A DNA stretch of 12,449 nucleotides from an uncultured Pseudomonadales bacterium. GTDB taxonomy: Bacteria; Pseudomonadota; Gammaproteobacteria; Pseudomonadales; Porticoccaceae. A model generated the notes under the pieces. That model had not been told where the DNA came from and searched no databases. It saw only the letters and a program-made list of their open reading frames with translations. The stretch is taken from the NCBI GenBank assembly GCA_905478725.1, contig CAJQJT010000238.1:1-12449 (forward strand), written 5' to 3'. Shown here one piece after another: positions 1 through 7,005 of this stretch; position 1 is the stretch's first letter, and every line of letters begins with the position of its first letter. The translations under genes and the position numbers were made by a program.

Positions 1-492
1 CTCTATAACCTCGGCAATATCCTCAAGCACATTGATATGGGTGTGGTTGAAGCGTTGCGACAAGCTTACCCGGCCCATTGAAATATTGATAAATTGCCCC
101 GCCGAAAGATGGATAATAAAACCAATCTCATCTTTTATTTCCGTGTATCGAAAGTAACTGCGGTAATACTCGGTTTTTTCAAACCCAATGGGAGCTAGAT
201 CAGACAAACGGTGCAAGCCGCTGGCATGATCATCTACTGCGGCGCGGTAAAAGGGGTCAAGCAAGAATACGCCATTGACGAACTTATCGATCTGCTTCTC
301 TTGTTCTAGCGGAGGGGCATCGTTGTATAGGAGCAGTGGCTGCTCATCGTGCCGATAGTGCAAAATCACGGCATTATCGAAAGGCACCAAGCTCTTGAGC
401 ATCAGTACCAGCAGAGAGGGCAGCCGCTCGCTGCCAATCTCGGGCATGATAGCAGCGAGCTGATGGCTAAACTCGCGGAGATGACTGCTCAA
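1..492 (-). CDS. LuxR-family helix-turn-helix transcriptional regulator, N-terminal part (3' end outside window)
   Basis: The minus-strand frame stays open from position 492 to the window edge, giving 164 residues without a stop. The visible part is the N-terminal sensor region. It includes a segment reading SLVPFDNAVILHYR and, further on, LLDPFYRA, HRLSDLAP and YYRSYFRYTEIKDEIGFI. That pattern is typical of a family of about 260-residue proteins that end in a GerE/LuxR DNA-binding domain, which here would lie beyond the left edge. A stop codon (TAG) lies only three codons upstream of the chosen TTG, so TTG at 492 is the longest possible start. It retains an N-terminal helix (FSHQLAAIMPEIG) that relatives usually have. 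The alternative ATG at 447 would remove this helix. No good Shine-Dalgarno sequence is visible. The ligand is unknown. It belongs to a different LuxR-type family from the three regulators to the right. Confidence 0.78.
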   Translation of the reverse strand, partial: MSSHLREFSHQLAAIMPEIGSERLPSLLVLMLKSLVPFDNAVILHYRHDEQPLLLYNDAPPLEQEKQIDKFVNGVFLLDPFYRAAVDDHASGLHRLSDLAPIGFEKTEYYRSYFRYTEIKDEIGFIIHLSAGQFINISMGRVSLSQRFNHTHINVLEDIAEVIE

Positions 493-522
493 GAAACGCT
501 ACTCAAGAAAAGCTGCTCAAAA
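486..522. repeat. 14-bp imperfect tandem repeat, about 2.6 units
   Basis: Units at 486-499 and 500-513 differ at two positions, and a partial third unit follows at 514-522. The core CTCAAG (TTGAG on the minus strand) recurs every 14 bases. The repeat covers the TTG start of the minus-strand regulator and the bases just upstream. Because 14 is not a multiple of three, only the first copy supplies an in-frame TTG. Confidence 0.6.
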
Positions 523-551
523 TCGATGGCTCAGGATAGAGCCTCGACTGG

Positions 552-1118
552 CTAGCTCTGCTCTCGGAACTGAGCCGAATCAACATATATCAGCCGCACA
601 GCAAGACAATCAGCCGATGGCTCCATGCAAAGCATCATCACATTGAGGTTGCCTTGAATCTCGACACCAGAGGGAAGGTTAAACACTATGCCGCCAGTGG
701 ACTCATTGGTTAGGGTACGTAACTCCTTCAGATCTTTGTCCTTGCGCACTTCAGTTTGAAACTTCTGCAGCATGGCATTTAAAGACAGCTCAAAGTTCGG
801 GTAGTTAAACTGGCCCCTATATTCGCTGCGATCAAGCTCCAGCCTAATCGGAATCTTAACGCCACTGGTTTCGCCACTCAGCTCACCAGAATGGACCGAA
901 ACGCCTTGCTTGAGCTCTTTAAAAAGCTTCTTAGCATTTTCGGGGCTTTGATTTTTAAAGCCAGCGACCAGTAAATTGGCGCCTAAGTTAAACAGCTTGC
1001 GAGCATCAATATTGATGGCCTGCTGTTCGTTTGCTTGTGGTGTAGATCCTTCAGTGGATGCTTCAGTCTGTTGTTGTGTAGATGGTTCTGTAGATGGTTC
1101 TTTAGATGGATCAGTCAT
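552..1118 (-). CDS. Hypothetical protein with repetitive hydrophilic N-terminus
   Basis: This is a 188-residue protein that I do not recognise. Residues 1 to about 33 are a low-complexity, Ser/Thr/Glu/Gln/Pro-rich tail built on an EPST tetrapeptide repeat, with no signal peptide. Residues about 36-75 look helical (DARKLFNLGANLLVAGFKN, then a Lys-rich stretch). The rest, with alternating hydrophobic residues and several Gly, looks like a beta-rich domain (about 80-180). There is no transmembrane segment and no catalytic motif I can name. It ends 59 bases before the start of the downstream LuxR-type gene on the same strand and could be cotranscribed with it. The ATG at 1118 has only a weak upstream ribosome site, but the reading frame is clean and the composition coding-like. 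The function is unknown. Confidence 0.72.
   Translation of the reverse strand: MTDPSKEPSTEPSTQQQTEASTEGSTPQANEQQAINIDARKLFNLGANLLVAGFKNQSPENAKKLFKELKQGVSVHSGELSGETSGVKIPIRLELDRSEYRGQFNYPNFELSLNAMLQKFQTEVRKDKDLKELRTLTNESTGGIVFNLPSGVEIQGNLNVMMLCMEPSADCLAVRLIYVDSAQFREQS
1079..1114. repeat. 12-bp tandem repeat inside the 5' end of the hypothetical gene
   Basis: Three consecutive 12-base units start at 1079, 1091 and 1103. The first two (TAGATGGTTCTG and TAGATGGTTCTT) differ by one base and the third is more diverged. Each unit is four codons, so the array encodes the PSKE/PSTE-type tetrapeptide repeat, and gain or loss of a unit would keep the frame. Confidence 0.65.
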
Positions 1119-1134
1119 AGTCAGCTACTAAATA

Positions 1135-1155
1135 GTTAATGGTTGAATGATTAAC
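1135..1155. promoter_or_regulatory. Inverted repeat in divergent intergenic region, possible operator
   Basis: GTTAAT (1135-1140) and ATTAAC (1150-1155) form a perfect 6-bp inverted repeat with a 9-base spacer. It sits just upstream of the minus-strand hypothetical gene and in the region dividing it from the plus-strand DUF2805 gene. Position and symmetry fit a binding site for a dimeric regulator. The arms are short and AT-rich, so chance is possible. Confidence 0.25.
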
Positions 1156-1256
1156 GCAAGACTCTACCGCAAAGCTAGGGCAAATGTAATAGCTGAGTGA
1201 GTCATCGGATAATCCATTGAAATCGTAATAATAAAAGATCTTCTACAGGTATACCC

Positions 1257-1568
1257 ATGGCCGATAATATCAGCGAGCTACAGCCCTCAATAGCGCCCCT
1301 AGTAGCACCCGCAGCTACTGGCTTAATCGACAGTGAAGTATCTCGTGTCATCGAAATGGCATGGGAAGACCGCACACCTTTTGAAGCCATCGAAGACCTG
1401 TTTAAACTCAATGAATCCGCCGTCATCTCATTAATGCGCCGCAACCTCAAACCACGATCATTTCGCCTCTGGCGCAAACGTGTCACAGGTCGCAAAACCA
1501 AGCATCTGCAACTGCGCTCTCCAGACGTCAGTCGCGGCTATTGTCCTACTCAATACAAGCGTGGTTAA
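1257..1568 (+). CDS. DUF2805 / TIGR03643 family protein
   Basis: This small 103-residue protein has a conserved core at residues about 26-88. It contains the hallmark run EMAWEDRTPFEAIEDLF, then MRRNLKPRSFRLWRKRVTGR and KTKHLQLRS. This matches the TIGR03643/DUF2805 family, whose members are short, basic, probably helix-turn-helix-like proteins of unknown function. The first 22 residues are a Pro/Ala-rich extension, and the last dozen residues (from PDVSRG) go beyond the usual family end. The start ATG at 1257 has a weak AGG-type ribosome site. The gene stops 13 bases before the CIA30 gene, so the two are probably cotranscribed. From memory, such proteins are often found near photolyase/cryptochrome-like genes in marine bacteria, but none is in this window. 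Confidence 0.85.
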   Translation: MADNISELQPSIAPLVAPAATGLIDSEVSRVIEMAWEDRTPFEAIEDLFKLNESAVISLMRRNLKPRSFRLWRKRVTGRKTKHLQLRSPDVSRGYCPTQYKRG

Positions 1569-1581
1569 AAGGTACTCAATC

Positions 1582-2142
1582 ATGAAAAATGTTCGCCAGC
1601 ACCTCATCGCTAGCTGTCTAGGTTTGTTTTTGATACCCAGCACCATCGCCCTGGAGCCTCTAATGGCCGACAGCTTTGAATCCGACCCACAATTGCGCTG
1701 GTCCTACGTCAGCGATCAAGTCATGGGCGGTGTATCAGAGGGTAGGGTCGCCTTCAAAAAAGAGCAGGGTCAACAGGTTGCCCATATGACCGGACAGGTC
1801 AGCACCGAAAACAACGGTGGCTTTATCCAACTGCGCAAAGCCATCCCCAAGAAAACCATCGACACAGCCACCGGGGCCTACTTGAAAGTCCGGGGTAATG
1901 GCCAGCAGTACTATCTGCACCTGCGAACCAGCGGAACCTTACTGCCGTGGCAGTATTACCAAGCAAGTTTCACCGCAACAGCCGAGTGGCAGATCATTAA
2001 AGTGCCCCTCACAGCCTTTGCCCGCTCTGGCAGCTGGCTGGGCAAAGCGGTCAATCCCAAATCTATCCGCAGTATCGGCATTGTCGCCTTTGGCCGAGAC
2101 CACAGTGCTGACATTCAAATCGCAGAGATAGGGTTTTATTGA
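1582..2142 (+). CDS. CIA30-domain protein with signal peptide
   Basis: This 186-residue protein starts at the ATG at 1582, which is preceded by AAAAGG and followed directly by a signal peptide (residues 1 to about 23: Lys/Arg, then a hydrophobic core ending near IALE). The same frame is open further upstream, but that extension overlaps the DUF2805 gene and would bury the signal peptide. The mature part is one CIA30 domain (named after NADH:ubiquinone oxidoreductase intermediate-associated protein 30). It carries the diagnostic SDQVMGGVSEGRV at residues 44-56, NNGGFIQLR at 77-85, and a C-terminal IGIVAFGRD strand with the terminal IAEIGFY. The family has a galactose-binding-like jelly-roll fold. 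In bacteria its role is unclear, and complex I assembly cannot be assumed for an exported copy. It is probably in an operon with the preceding gene. A weak hairpin (2131-2138 with 2166-2173) overlaps the stop codon. Confidence 0.85.
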   Translation: MKNVRQHLIASCLGLFLIPSTIALEPLMADSFESDPQLRWSYVSDQVMGGVSEGRVAFKKEQGQQVAHMTGQVSTENNGGFIQLRKAIPKKTIDTATGAYLKVRGNGQQYYLHLRTSGTLLPWQYYQASFTATAEWQIIKVPLTAFARSGSWLGKAVNPKSIRSIGIVAFGRDHSADIQIAEIGFY

Positions 2143-2265
2143 TCTGCGTCTAGTTTTGAGTCCCTTAAAACCCATATATTTTGCCTATATTAACTTTGCT
2201 TCTGTATTGAGGTGCACAGCGTCAGCTGCGTATTTCTTGTAGACAGCAATAACCGGTGACAGGGA

Positions 2266-3174
2266 ATGCCAGGGAAGAACCAATTATTTGAGTGGGGCGA
2301 CGATTCGGAGAGCCGGATTATTGATATTACACGCGACTCTAAAAAAACTGCTTCGCTGCTATCTCCAGATCTTCTTTTAGATAATCCAAGCCCCTATACT
2401 GAAATCGAATTTGGCTATTATGCACACCTGTCTGCAGCCAATGACCTGCCTGAGTTTCAACGAAAAATTGAAGAATCTATCAGAGATTTGGGTTTTCAGG
2501 AGTTTTCTTATTTTCGCCCCAGTACTAGCGGAGTTGATTCGGAAAAACTAGTTACGGTCTCTGGTGATTTGCTTACCGATTACTTTGCAGAGTGTTTTTT
2601 TGAGCATGACCTGATACTGCCCTATGCGGATAATAATACTGCTCCCGTTTATCAATCAACCCTGCATGACTTTGCCAATAATGCCCCCTTCGATATAGAT
2701 ATGACTCGAATGATGAAAGCGATCTTCCGGTTAAATAAATCATATGGGTATCACGAATTTTATAATACCTTTGCGAAAGCTAAAAGCGGTGAAGGCAACG
2801 TTATCTTGTCCGTGACTGTCAAGGGTTGTAGTCCTGTTAGGTTAAAGGAAATTGTGCGGGGATCTGAATCGACCCTACAGCTTTTATGTGAAGCAATTGA
2901 TTTTGTTGCATCACGCAAGTTTTCAAATACATTATTTGGTAGTGGGCCAAGTGAAGACGAAACCTGTTTCATTATCAATCCAAAGCCATTAGGCGTTCTA
3001 GATACCTTAGCCAATAACGACCTAAATATTTCACAGGTTGCACACCACCTAAATATTAGTGTTGTAACAGCTAACAAACATCTTGAAGTCGCACGTAAGG
3101 CGTTTGGGGCACGAACGAACTATGCGGCGATTAAAAAAGCCATAACAAGCGGGCTTATTACCTATAGAAACTAA
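2266..3174 (+). CDS. Divergent LuxR-type regulator A (autoinducer-binding-like sensor plus variant HTH)
   Basis: This 302-residue protein has a LuxR layout. Residues 1 to about 45 are a poorly conserved lead-in. About 48-215 is a sensor domain like the autoinducer-binding domain. About 241-297 is a GerE/LuxR-like helix-turn-helix ending AAIKKAITSGLI. Aligned by eye with TraR/LuxR, Y106 and D115 keep the nine-residue spacing of the pocket Tyr61 and Asp70. Trp57 is replaced by Leu102, Pro71 by Leu116, and no Trp is found near the Trp85 position. A typical AHL ligand is therefore doubtful. The HTH lacks the usual LTxRExEVL start, and its recognition helix reads ISVVTANKHLEVARKAFG. The sensor resembles regulator B (both have KSYG after a similar helix). 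It heads a tight unit with the P450 and receptor genes, so it probably controls them. The ATG at 2266 has only a modest GGTGA-type ribosome site. Confidence 0.85.
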   Translation: MPGKNQLFEWGDDSESRIIDITRDSKKTASLLSPDLLLDNPSPYTEIEFGYYAHLSAANDLPEFQRKIEESIRDLGFQEFSYFRPSTSGVDSEKLVTVSGDLLTDYFAECFFEHDLILPYADNNTAPVYQSTLHDFANNAPFDIDMTRMMKAIFRLNKSYGYHEFYNTFAKAKSGEGNVILSVTVKGCSPVRLKEIVRGSESTLQLLCEAIDFVASRKFSNTLFGSGPSEDETCFIINPKPLGVLDTLANNDLNISQVAHHLNISVVTANKHLEVARKAFGARTNYAAIKKAITSGLITYRN

Positions 3175-3190
3175 TTTTTGGGATACTACA

Positions 3191-3196
3191 GGGAGG
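3191..3196 (+). promoter_or_regulatory. Ribosome binding site that fixes the TTG start of the P450 gene
   Basis: GGGAGG lies seven bases before TTG at 3204, an ideal distance. The next in-frame ATG (3225) would be 28 bases away and has no ribosome site of its own. The TTG is therefore preferred. Confidence 0.75.
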
Positions 3197-3203
3197 TAGC
3201 AAA

Positions 3204-4439
3204 TTGACTATATCTAGCGTACCTATGCAGGAAAGAACTACAACTATAGATTTTTGTGATGGTGTTGTTCGAGCAAACCCCTATAAAATTTATGAGCACC
3301 TACGTAAATTTAGCCCTGTATGTAAGGTCAAACCAGATGATATGTGGGCGGTAAGTCGAGCATCTGATGTGGAGTTCATACTTTCTCATTCAGAACTTTT
3401 TTCATCCACGGGCATTGACTTGGCCTATAATTCGAAATGGTTAAAGCCTGAATGCAGAGTACCACGCCCTGTTATTGCTCAGGATCCACCTGACCATAGG
3501 CAATATCGAAAAATCATCAACGGTGCATTCGCATCTCAGGCCATGCAGTCTATGGCCTCACCAATTAAATCTATTGCTAGAACATTAATTCCCAACTTAG
3601 TGAAAAACTCCCCTATTGATTTCACCCAACAATTTGCTTATCCCTATATCGCCGAAATCATGCGTAATATTGTTGGCTTGAACGACGAGCAGAGCTTACC
3701 AGAGATTAAAGAATGGGTTGAACTTGAGGAGCAGGTAACATTTAAAAAGCCTTCTCAGCAGTTTATTGATGCTTATGAGACCGTAACAATTAGGCAACAT
3801 GGGTATTTTTCAAAAATTTTTGAGGAAAGGTTAAAGCGGCCAAAAAACGATTTGGTCACAGAACTTGTTAATGCCAAAGTCGAAGGTAAAAAATTATCCT
3901 GTAAGCAGTTATTTGGGTTGATGAGTTTGATCATGTCAGCAGGATTCTCAACCACCGTGCAGATGTTAAATAATGGTGTAATTTTGCTCTCTCGCCGGCC
4001 GCAGTTAATTAAGCAGCTTGCTGATGACCTCAGTTTAGTGCCTGCCTTCGTTGAAGAGCTGTTGCGTTTTAACCCATCGGGCTCCTGCACCATGAGAATT
4101 ACTACGCAGCCGGTAGTATTAGCAGGTATAGCAATTCCAGAGGGTGAGGTTGTAATGGCTTTGTTGGCTTCTGCCAACCGTGATCCTGATAGGTTTAGCC
4201 ATCCCGATAAATTTGATCTACATAGGCCTAACCCCAGACGGCATATGGCATTTGGCTATGGTATCCACAGCTGTGTAGGTGCTGTTTTAGCGCGACTTGA
4301 ACTTACAGTTGCTTTTGAAACCTTAATCGAAAATTTTACCAAATTTGATTGCCCTAAAGATGAAAAGTTAGCCTGGGAGAAATCGTTTTTTGTTCATGGT
4401 GTTTCTGAGTTACCGACCAGATTTCACCAGCGTTGCTAA
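3204..4439 (+). CDS. Cytochrome P450 (bacterial soluble type)
   Basis: This 411-residue protein has the length usual for soluble bacterial P450s and no membrane anchor. Landmarks in order: the C-helix region DPPDHRQYRKIINGAF (94-109), the I-helix SLIMSAGFSTT (241-251), the K-helix EELLR with the ExxR pair E285/R288, ANRDPDRF (324-331), and the heme loop FGYGIHSCVG (350-359) with C357 as thiolate ligand. It should insert one oxygen atom into an organic substrate using electrons from a ferredoxin and reductase, neither of which is encoded here. The I-helix is odd: the acid of the usual acid-threonine pair is Ser249, with Thr250 retained. The start is TTG, supported by a strong ribosome site. 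It lies 29 bases after regulator A and 19 bases before a TonB-dependent receptor, suggesting that the receptor imports its substrate. The substrate cannot be named from sequence; steroid, terpenoid or fatty acid type are all possible. Confidence 0.96.
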   Translation: MTISSVPMQERTTTIDFCDGVVRANPYKIYEHLRKFSPVCKVKPDDMWAVSRASDVEFILSHSELFSSTGIDLAYNSKWLKPECRVPRPVIAQDPPDHRQYRKIINGAFASQAMQSMASPIKSIARTLIPNLVKNSPIDFTQQFAYPYIAEIMRNIVGLNDEQSLPEIKEWVELEEQVTFKKPSQQFIDAYETVTIRQHGYFSKIFEERLKRPKNDLVTELVNAKVEGKKLSCKQLFGLMSLIMSAGFSTTVQMLNNGVILLSRRPQLIKQLADDLSLVPAFVEELLRFNPSGSCTMRITTQPVVLAGIAIPEGEVVMALLASANRDPDRFSHPDKFDLHRPNPRRHMAFGYGIHSCVGAVLARLELTVAFETLIENFTKFDCPKDEKLAWEKSFFVHGVSELPTRFHQRC

Positions 4440-4458
4440 TTGGAATGATGGAGGAGTT

Positions 4459-6669
4459 ATGAAAGCAACTAATTTTTCAAGCTTGATAGTGATTTTTTTA
4501 TCTACTGCCAGCAGCATCGCTTTGGCTCAAATGGAGGTCGAAAGTGCTTACAAGCATAGTTTAGAGGAGGTCACTGTAACCGCACAAAAGCGCCTAGAGT
4601 CGATGCAGGATGCGCCGATTGCTATGTCGGCAATGAGCTCAGCCCAGTTAGAGCTGTTATCGATCACTGATTTGGGAGGCTTGTCAGACGGGATTATTCC
4701 CTCATTGCGGATAATGCCGATTGGCAGCACCCCATCAAATCTAATTATATCGATTCGCGGCAATGCACCCTCAGATGCCAGTGAAGTTACCCGTGATGGT
4801 TCTGTAGGAGTCTATCTGGACGGTGTGTACCTAGCGCGTTCTCACGGCTTTGGTCTCGAGCTGGCAGACTTGGAGCGCATCGAAGTCTTGCGAGGCCCTC
4901 AGGGCACATTGTTTGGTCGCAATTCCATTGGTGGTGCGGTGAGCTTGGTTTCAAAAAAGCCCTCTGGAGACTTGGGCTTTAAACAGGTCGTGAGTCTGGG
5001 CCGCTTTAATGAACTGAGAACCGTTACTCGACTCGATCTGCCAGAGGTTGCTGGTGTTAGAGTGAAACTCGATTATTTGCACTCAGAGAGGGACGGTTGG
5101 GTTAATAATACAGCGCCAGATGAAGTGGACTATAACGCTTACAACAAAGATGGCGGCAAACTAAGCGTCAATTGGCAGCCTCGAGAAGAACTCAGCGTCG
5201 ATTACAGTTATGACAATTCGACTGTCGAGATGGTGCAGGATTATATGCAATTTTATAAAGATAACCTTGGAGTTTTTGGTGATGAGCCAGATCGCCTTAC
5301 GGAAACCCGCCTGCCAGTTACGCCTTTAAAACCCACTGTGGTTGAACAAGAAGGGCATTCCGCTGTATTGACCTGGGTGGCTTTTGAGCAGCTGACCATT
5401 AAGTCGATTAGTGCGGTGCGTAATATTAAAGAGGACAGCCAGAGTAATTATGCTGGGGTACTTTATTTTAACGGTCTGCTGGATCTCTCTATAATGGCGC
5501 AAGAGCAGTATTCTCAGGAGTTACAGCTTATTGGTAGTTCTCAGAACACCGATTGGGTTGCGGGCCTGTATTATTTAAAAGAGGATGTTGAGAAAGCTTT
5601 GCAGGACAGTTTCTCGCTAGATATTTTCGGTATCTTTGGCCCAGTACTGAGTCCTATTGATCCTCCCACTACTTTTGATGCTCTGGGGGTCGGAGCTGTT
5701 TTGGTGCCTCGGGTTGTTAAAGCGGAAGCTCGTTCAACGGCCGTTTATGGGCAGTTTGCCTGGCAGCCGAATTCATTTGATGAACGTATGGAGTTGACAC
5801 TGGGTGGGCGCTACACGGAAGATAAAAAAACCGCCAGCCGATTTGAGACTAGTTTGAGTCAGTCGAATCAGGATTCTGAAAATTTTGATGGATCTGTTGC
5901 GTTGCAATATCAATGGCTTCCCGATTTATCAACCTATCTAAAATGGGGCACGGCTTACAAAGCGGGAGGGGTGAATACGCGCTCAACTAGCTTTGGGCCC
6001 TTTGAAGAAGAGCTGGCAGAGACTTGGGAAATAGGGTTAAAGTCTGAACTTTGGGGTCATCGCGCACGGATTAATATGGCGGTATTTACTACCGATTATG
6101 AAGATATGCAGCTGGACTTTTCGCATCCCACCATTCCGACATTGGTTGAGACAATTAATGCCTCCGAAACCGTAGAGGTAAGTGGTGCGGAACTGGAGAT
6201 TACGGTGTCACCCATGGCCGGTCTTTTAGTGGGGCTAAGTTACGCTTATTTAGATAGCGACATGCCCTTGCAGCCGAATCCTATAACTGGCGGGACGTTA
6301 AAGCAGTTTTTTGTCCCTCAGGCACCTCAGCATGCTGGATCTCTTACTGTCGATTACACCTTTGAGCCTCAGTCCTATGGAGAGTTAGCGCTGCATGTGG
6401 ATATCACCTCCACTGACGACTATTCCTATGTACCCTTTGGGGAGCAGCGAACCGATGCCTACAGTTTATTGAACGCGCGCTTAGAGCTGAGTAGAATCAG
6501 TCTGGGGGGAATAAGTGAGGGGCGTATCAAGGCCTCTATATGGACTAAGAATCTGCTTGATGAAGAATATGTTATCTATGCATTTCCTGTTGGCGACCCA
6601 GCTGTATCAGTTGCACAGGCTTTTGGTACACCACGTACTATGGGTATGGATATTAGCTATATGTTCTAG
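4459..6669 (+). CDS. TonB-dependent outer-membrane receptor (no STN domain)
   Basis: This 736-residue protein starts at the ATG at 4459, preceded by GGAGG four bases upstream. A signal peptide occupies residues 1 to about 23 (ending IALA). A TonB box-like EEVTVTA follows at 36-42. The plug domain (about 46-168) has VYLDGVYLAR, LERIEVLRGPQGTLFGRNSI and GGAVSLVSKKP. The rest is a 22-strand-type beta barrel with repeated aromatic-ended strands (for example LTLGGRYTEDKK) and the terminal Phe expected by the outer-membrane assembly machinery. With no STN domain after the signal peptide, it is a transporter, not a transmembrane signaller. The plug style is common in sphingomonads and marine gammaproteobacteria, where many such receptors take up complex organic compounds as well as iron chelates. 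Its position right after the P450 suggests it imports the P450 substrate. An in-frame upstream start at 4390 would overlap the P450 gene and is rejected. Confidence 0.94.
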   Translation: MKATNFSSLIVIFLSTASSIALAQMEVESAYKHSLEEVTVTAQKRLESMQDAPIAMSAMSSAQLELLSITDLGGLSDGIIPSLRIMPIGSTPSNLIISIRGNAPSDASEVTRDGSVGVYLDGVYLARSHGFGLELADLERIEVLRGPQGTLFGRNSIGGAVSLVSKKPSGDLGFKQVVSLGRFNELRTVTRLDLPEVAGVRVKLDYLHSERDGWVNNTAPDEVDYNAYNKDGGKLSVNWQPREELSVDYSYDNSTVEMVQDYMQFYKDNLGVFGDEPDRLTETRLPVTPLKPTVVEQEGHSAVLTWVAFEQLTIKSISAVRNIKEDSQSNYAGVLYFNGLLDLSIMAQEQYSQELQLIGSSQNTDWVAGLYYLKEDVEKALQDSFSLDIFGIFGPVLSPIDPPTTFDALGVGAVLVPRVVKAEARSTAVYGQFAWQPNSFDERMELTLGGRYTEDKKTASRFETSLSQSNQDSENFDGSVALQYQWLPDLSTYLKWGTAYKAGGVNTRSTSFGPFEEELAETWEIGLKSELWGHRARINMAVFTTDYEDMQLDFSHPTIPTLVETINASETVEVSGAELEITVSPMAGLLVGLSYAYLDSDMPLQPNPITGGTLKQFFVPQAPQHAGSLTVDYTFEPQSYGELALHVDITSTDDYSYVPFGEQRTDAYSLLNARLELSRISLGGISEGRIKASIWTKNLLDEEYVIYAFPVGDPAVSVAQAFGTPRTMGMDISYMF

Positions 6670-6700
6670 GGATTTAGAGTCTCTAGTGTCGCTTTTCTAA
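6666..6700 (+). terminator. Possible weak terminator after the receptor gene
   Basis: CTAGGGA (6666-6672) can pair with TCTCTAG (6680-6686), with one G-U pair and a 7-base loop, overlapping the stop codon. A short T run (6693-6696) follows. The stem is only moderately stable and the T run short, so this is a tentative call. Confidence 0.25.
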
Positions 6701-6751
6701 CATCGCTCTTGGCCACAAAGCGTCAGTTTTATTTACTGTCGCTTTTTTAAC
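6687..6751. repeat. 15-base direct repeat, two copies 50 bases apart
   Basis: TGTCGCTTTTCTAAC (6687-6701) recurs as TGTCGCTTTTTTAAC (6737-6751) with one difference. Both lie directly downstream of the receptor gene. They could be a duplicated terminator-like T run or a remnant of local duplication; no function is clear. Confidence 0.5.
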
Positions 6752-6813
6752 CCTTTTCAAAAAAACTATATCCCCGCTTTTTTCTCATCCGATGAAGATA
6801 CTAGTTGTTGAGT

Positions 6814-6855
6814 CAATGTTAATAATATTGTCATTGGTAAGAACGTCCTGATACT
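6814..6855 (+). promoter_or_regulatory. Possible promoter of regulator B with overlapping palindrome
   Basis: CAATGTTAATAATATTG (6814-6830) is a near-perfect 17-bp palindrome, with one mismatched pair and an unpaired centre. Its right end overlaps a possible -35 box TTGTCA (6828-6833), followed 16 bases later by GATACT (6850-6855) as a possible -10. The geometry would suit an operator controlling B and perhaps the sigma/FecR genes behind it. Both elements are AT-rich and the promoter match is partial. Confidence 0.28.
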
Positions 6856-6903
6856 AATCTTATAACTAATTTTCTCCGGTTGGTAAATTGCTATCAGTAA
6901 TCA

Positions 6904-6917
6904 GGCAGGATTCTGCC
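6904..6917. other. Compact GC-rich hairpin in the leader of regulator B
   Basis: GGCAG-GATT-CTGCC is a perfect 5-bp stem with a 4-base loop, about 90 bases before the regulator B start codon. It stands out as GC-rich in an AT-rich leader. It is not followed by a T run, so it is not a standard terminator; it may be an RNA structure or a protein-binding palindrome. Confidence 0.3.
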
Positions 6918-7005
6918 CCAGGTCCACCGATACATGTAATTGTTCAACGCTATATTCTTACTTATGATCTTTCATACCGCCATTGTCTAATAAGGATATT
7001 GAAGT

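Larger units (their letters stand above)
6670..7005. other. 336-base intergenic region upstream of regulator B
   Basis: I see no convincing gene here; a short plus-strand frame that runs into regulator B lacks a ribosome site. The region holds a possible terminator for the upstream unit, a 15-base direct repeat, a 17-bp palindrome overlapping a possible promoter, and a compact GC-rich hairpin. The last 14 bases contain AAGGA, the ribosome site of regulator B. Confidence 0.6.

Noticed and set aside
349-555. Plus-strand open frame of 68 codons opposite the left-edge regulator
   Set aside because: It is antisense to a better-supported minus-strand regulator with family-like sequence; its protein has no recognisable features and no ribosome site.
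1480-1581. Upstream in-frame extension of the CIA30 gene
   Set aside because: It overlaps the DUF2805 gene and would hide the clear signal peptide beginning at 1582, which has its own ribosome site.
2131-2173. Possible terminator after the CIA30 gene (GGGTTTTA pairing with TAAAACCC)
   Set aside because: The loop is 27 bases, the stem is AT-rich and begins inside the coding region, and no clean T run follows.
2181-2210. Possible promoter of regulator A (TTGCCT, TATTGA)
   Set aside because: The -10 box matches the consensus at only three of six positions, and nothing else supports it.
4390-4458. Upstream in-frame start of the first TonB-dependent receptor
   Set aside because: It lies inside the P450 gene and precedes the signal peptide; the ATG at 4459 has GGAGG directly upstream.
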